From: Streptomycetales bacterium
Lineage (GTDB): Bacteria > Actinomycetota > Actinomycetes > Prado026
Direction: 5' to 3'
Assembly (NCBI GenBank): GCA_025361995.1
Contig: JANYIP010000079.1
Coordinates: forward strand, 1 to 7,963
Length of the DNA: 7,963 nt
Shown here: positions 4,941 through 7,963 of the stretch, one piece after another
How the letters are laid out: each line of letters starts with the position of its first letter
Position numbering within the stretch: the stretch's first letter is position 1
Notes under the pieces: generated by a model
The model's input: only the letters and a program-made list of their open reading frames with translations
The model's database searches: none
What the model was told of the DNA's origin: nothing
Position numbers and translations under genes: made by a program

Positions 4941-7900
4941 GTGCGCCATCACCGGAGAACGTCCGCGCTTCTCACCGCCGTCGTCGGCGCCGCTGCCGTG
5001 CTCCTGAGCACCGGCCCGGTGGCCCACGCGAGCGCACCGGCCGGACTCCCGGTGATCTCCGACGGAGCGGTCCTGGCGTTCGCCCAGATGGGCAACGAGA
5101 TCGTGGTGGGCGGCACCTTCACCACCCTCAAGCTTCCCGGCGGCACGACGGTCGTGCAGCCGCGGCTGTTCGCGTACGACCTCACGACCGGCACCTTCGA
5201 CGCGGCCTTCCGCCCTGCCGTCGACGGCGAGGTCGACGCCCTGGTCGCCAACACCGACGGCAGCGGGGTCTACGTCGGCGGCCAGTTCAAGAACGTCGAC
5301 GGCGTCACGGCGGCGCACATGGTGCACCTGTTCGCGGACGGCACCCTCGACACCGGCTTCAACGCGACCGCCAACGGGCCGGTGCAGTCGCTCGCCCTGC
5401 TGAACAACCGGCTCTTCGTCGGCGGCCAGTTCACCGCCATCGCTGCGACAGCTCGCGGCGACCTCGCCGAGCTCGACGCCACCACCGGCATCCCGGCGGC
5501 CGGCTTCAACCTCCCGCTGTCCGGCCCGGTGGGCAACGGCGGCTACATGGGCGTGCACGCCCTCGAGGTCTCGCCGGACGGCACCCGGCTGCTCGTCGCT
5601 CACACGGCGCAGTTCATCGGCGGCCTGGAGCGCTTCGGCGTGGCGATCATCGACATCGACACCCCGACAGCCACCGTCGACCCCTGGTACACCACGTTCT
5701 GGAAGGACAACCTCCCGAACTCGGGCGGGACCGTCCGGGTCACCGGGGCTGCCTGGGGTCCGGACGGCACCTGGTTCGTCACCTCGAACACCGGCGGAGA
5801 CAAGCCGCCGGCCAACGACTCCGTCCAGCGCTTCGACGTCAACGTCCCGCTGCCCGCCGCGGTCACCTGGGTGAACCGGCAGTTCGACTCCTCGTACTCG
5901 ATCACCACCGACTCGAACGGCACCGTGTACGTCGGCGGCCACTTCCGCTACACCGACGCCGCCGGCTCAGACCAGCCGTACCCGGGCGACCCGAACACGA
6001 ACTACGGCTGGGGCCCCGCCGGTGGCGCGCGGGTGCTCGGCTCCCAGGTCGTCTACCGATACCACGTGGACGCGCTCGACCCAGCGACCGGCCGGGCCGT
6101 GAACTGGTACTCCAGCGCTGACGGCCAGCACGGCGTCACGGCCCTGCTCGTCGCCGGCAACCAGCTGCTGATCGGCGACGACGGGCAGCACGTCGACGGC
6201 GCGGCGACCGGCCGCAGCGGCATGGCCTCGCTCTACTCGACGACGTACGACACCACGGTGCCGCACAGCGTCGTGACCTCGCCGGTGCTGGGTGCGAACC
6301 TCAATGTCGGGGCGATCCCGATCGCCGGCACCTCGACCTCGCCGACCGGCGTCAAGAAGGTCCAGATCGAGATCAAGGATGCCGTCGCCGGGACCTGGCT
6401 GCAGGCCGACGGCGTGACCTGGGGGCCGTTCTACGCGTACACCGCCACGCTCGCGTCGCCAGGCGCGACGAGCACCGCCTGGTCGCTCTCGTCGATCAAC
6501 CTCCCCAAGGCCGGCAGCTTCACCATGCTCGTCCAGACGACGGACAAGAGCGGGACCAAGGAGCCGGTCAAGGCGCAGGTGCCGTTCTTCACCAACGACC
6601 CGACCGACCCCGGGCCCAAGGTCGGGTGGACGTACCCGGCCAACAACGAGCAGGACTTCACGTCCAACACGATCACCGTGTCCGGCACGACCTCGTCGCC
6701 GTTCGGCGTCGCCGGCGTGCAGCTCAGCTTCTACAACACCGACCTGGCCGGATACCTGAACACCGACTGGTCGGTGGGCGACTTCACCGCGTTCTCGGCA
6801 GTCCTGGCCTCGCCGGGCTCGACCTCGACCACCTGGTCGTTGACCGTGCAGCTCCCGGACGGGAACTGGACCGCGATGGCCACCGGCATCGACAGCGCCG
6901 GCGGGGCCGACCCGCGCGGCTTCGGCCAGAAGTTCCTGATGGCACCCAGCAGCCCCACCCCGGTCGTGGTCATGACCTCACCCGTGGCCAAGCAGCTCGT
7001 GGCTCCGACCTTCACTGTCACCGGTACGGCGAGCTCGCTGGCCGGCGTCGCGAAGGTCCTCGTCCGGGTCGCCGACAACCGGTTCGCGCTCGGCCCGCAG
7101 ATCGCTGGAACGTTCGGCCCGGCAGCGTGGCGGCCCGCCACGCTGCTGTCGCCGGGCGCCACCACCACGACCTGGAGCATCGACGTCCCGAGCCTGCCGT
7201 ACGGCGCGTACTCAGTGTCCGCCGAGGCGATCGACTCGATCGGGATCGTGACCCCGGCGGCCGCCCGACCGGCCGCGCTGGTCGACCAGTGGCCGGCCGG
7301 TGCGACCGCGGAGCCGGTGACCAACCTGACCACTCCCGCCTCGACGACGTTCAGCTCGCTGGCGACCTCGTTCGCGGGCAACGCCAGCTATGCGCCGGGC
7401 GTCGCCGCGGTGCAGCTCGTCGTGCAGAACACCGCGCAGGGCTGGTACTTGCAGCCGGACGGCAGCACGGGCTCGCTGCCCGGCTACCTGCCCACGACGC
7501 TGGCCAGCCCGGGAGGCGCGAGCACGGGGTGGACGGCCAACGTCACCCTGCCCGCCAACGGCTCCTACCAGGTGGACGCGATCGCGGTCGGCAGCGACGG
7601 CAATGTCGACTCCTCGGCGACCGGCTCGCGGACGACGTACAAGATCTTCCCGGGTGACGCGACTCCGACCACCCAGCTCAACAACCCGCTGGCCGGCGCG
7701 ATCATCAAGGGCACCGGTGGCGTGCTGACGATCGGCGGCCGGGCGTTCGACGACAACTCGATCAGTGCTGTCCAGCTGCTCATCGCCAACTCGGGGAGCA
7801 CGGTGGGCATCACCGCCACCGGCACCGTCGGCAAGCCCGCCTGGGTCAACGCCTTCGTGACCAACCCGCTGGGTGGGCTGTCGACCAACTGGAACTACTC

Positions 7901-7963
7901 GACGGTGGCGCTGCCCGCGGGGACGTACAAGATCAGCGCGCGGGCTACGGACAACGTCGGGCA
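4941..7963 (+). CDS. Secreted beta-propeller and Ig-like repeat protein (3' truncated by window)
   Basis: An open frame of 1007 codons that runs off the window; no specific function is recognised. GTG at 4941 is preferred because AGGGGA (4930-4935) lies 5 nt upstream and it opens directly into a signal peptide: basic MRHHRR, hydrophobic core at about 9-22, and a probable cleavage site after AHA (Ala30). The twin arginine lacks the following hydrophobic pattern of a Tat signal, so Sec export is more likely. Residues about 38-435 are a beta-propeller, with VGGxF-type turns at 57-60, 113-116, 161-164, 227-228 (FIGG) and 332-335, and a degenerate LLIGDDGQHVDG at about 409; this resembles delta-60 or PQQ/Kelch-like propellers. 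From residue 444 come five Ig-like repeats starting near 444, 561, 675, 793 and 911 (period about 117). Each has a TSP start, a GVxxVQ strand, an LxSPGxxST-W segment and an ending like AxDxxG, as in bacterial Ig-like (Big) domains. No LPXTG or membrane anchor is seen before the cut. A cell-surface or extracellular binding role is inferred only. Confidence 0.85.
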   Translation, partial: MRHHRRTSALLTAVVGAAAVLLSTGPVAHASAPAGLPVISDGAVLAFAQMGNEIVVGGTFTTLKLPGGTTVVQPRLFAYDLTTGTFDAAFRPAVDGEVDALVANTDGSGVYVGGQFKNVDGVTAAHMVHLFADGTLDTGFNATANGPVQSLALLNNRLFVGGQFTAIAATARGDLAELDATTGIPAAGFNLPLSGPVGNGGYMGVHALEVSPDGTRLLVAHTAQFIGGLERFGVAIIDIDTPTATVDPWYTTFWKDNLPNSGGTVRVTGAAWGPDGTWFVTSNTGGDKPPANDSVQRFDVNVPLPAAVTWVNRQFDSSYSITTDSNGTVYVGGHFRYTDAAGSDQPYPGDPNTNYGWGPAGGARVLGSQVVYRYHVDALDPATGRAVNWYSSADGQHGVTALLVAGNQLLIGDDGQHVDGAATGRSGMASLYSTTYDTTVPHSVVTSPVLGANLNVGAIPIAGTSTSPTGVKKVQIEIKDAVAGTWLQADGVTWGPFYAYTATLASPGATSTAWSLSSINLPKAGSFTMLVQTTDKSGTKEPVKAQVPFFTNDPTDPGPKVGWTYPANNEQDFTSNTITVSGTTSSPFGVAGVQLSFYNTDLAGYLNTDWSVGDFTAFSAVLASPGSTSTTWSLTVQLPDGNWTAMATGIDSAGGADPRGFGQKFLMAPSSPTPVVVMTSPVAKQLVAPTFTVTGTASSLAGVAKVLVRVADNRFALGPQIAGTFGPAAWRPATLLSPGATTTTWSIDVPSLPYGAYSVSAEAIDSIGIVTPAAARPAALVDQWPAGATAEPVTNLTTPASTTFSSLATSFAGNASYAPGVAAVQLVVQNTAQGWYLQPDGSTGSLPGYLPTTLASPGGASTGWTANVTLPANGSYQVDAIAVGSDGNVDSSATGSRTTYKIFPGDATPTTQLNNPLAGAIIKGTGGVLTIGGRAFDDNSISAVQLLIANSGSTVGITATGTVGKPAWVNAFVTNPLGGLSTNWNYSTVALPAGTYKISARATDNVG
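6270..7963 (+). repeat. Five degenerate Ig-like protein repeats, about 117 residues each
   Basis: Protein-level repeats within the secreted-protein gene begin at bases about 6270, 6621, 6963, 7317 and 7671. The shared core L-x-S-P-G-x-x-S/T-T-x-W appears as LASPGATSTAW, LASPGSTSTTW, LLSPGATTTTW, LASPGGASTGW and, more diverged, NPLGGLSTNW. The repeats have diverged at DNA level, so this is old domain duplication rather than recent tandem expansion. The fifth copy reaches the window edge, and more may follow. Confidence 0.8.

Noticed and set aside
4625..6121. 498-codon plus-strand frame and several minus-strand frames over the secreted-protein gene
   Set aside because: Their compositions are Arg/His- or Val/Gly-biased shadows. 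The frame beginning at 4941 has a signal peptide, propeller motifs and repeats and stays open to the window end.
1..7963. Mobile element, prophage, tRNA/rRNA or defence system
   Set aside because: No transposase, integrase, terminal repeats, tRNA-like cloverleaf or nuclease/toxin motifs were seen, and composition looks uniform apart from the short AT-rich promoter patch.

Overview
The base composition (roughly 70% G+C, strong G/C preference at third codon positions), the TANNNT-type -10 hexamers, GTG starts and a luciferase-like oxidoreductase of an F420-associated type all point to a high-GC actinobacterium. I cannot name a genus from sequence alone.

Layout. Bases 1-117 hold no gene, only a cluster of GGTCCG half-sites and a small hairpin. 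Bases 118-663 (minus) encode a MarR-family regulator whose C-terminus ends in a 4-residue repeat made by a 12-bp tandem repeat. It is divergent from an AzoR-like FMN-dependent quinone/azo reductase (769-1428, plus). The 105-bp gap contains the only markedly AT-rich patch nearby, a likely shared promoter and operator. This looks like a small electrophile/quinone-response unit.

Convergent to azoR is a tight three-gene minus-strand operon, transcribed from about 4772 down to 1436: an N-carbamoyl-beta-alanine amidohydrolase-like nitrilase (3892-4740), a D-hydantoinase/dihydropyrimidinase (2477-3895, overlapping the previous gene by 4 bp) and an LLM-class, probably F420-dependent oxidoreductase (1436-2467, 9 bp downstream). 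The second and third steps of reductive pyrimidine catabolism are clear. No canonical dihydropyrimidine dehydrogenase is present, and the LLM protein occupies the place where a uracil/thymine-reducing enzyme would be expected. A perfect 10-bp-stem hairpin at 1411-1433 sits between the convergent stop codons and closes the unit, so the operon appears complete in this window.

Divergent from the operon, on the plus strand from 4941 to beyond the window end, is a large secreted protein: signal peptide, an N-terminal beta-propeller with recurring VGGxF turns, then at least five Ig-like repeats of about 117 residues. Its function is unknown and its 3' end is missing. The 200-bp divergent intergenic region contains a believable promoter in each direction and a palindrome just downstream of the plus-strand start site.

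The most interesting candidates are the LLM enzyme as a non-canonical first step of pyrimidine reduction, the in-frame minisatellite in the regulator, the apparently leaderless marR promoter, and the unassigned propeller/Ig-repeat surface protein.
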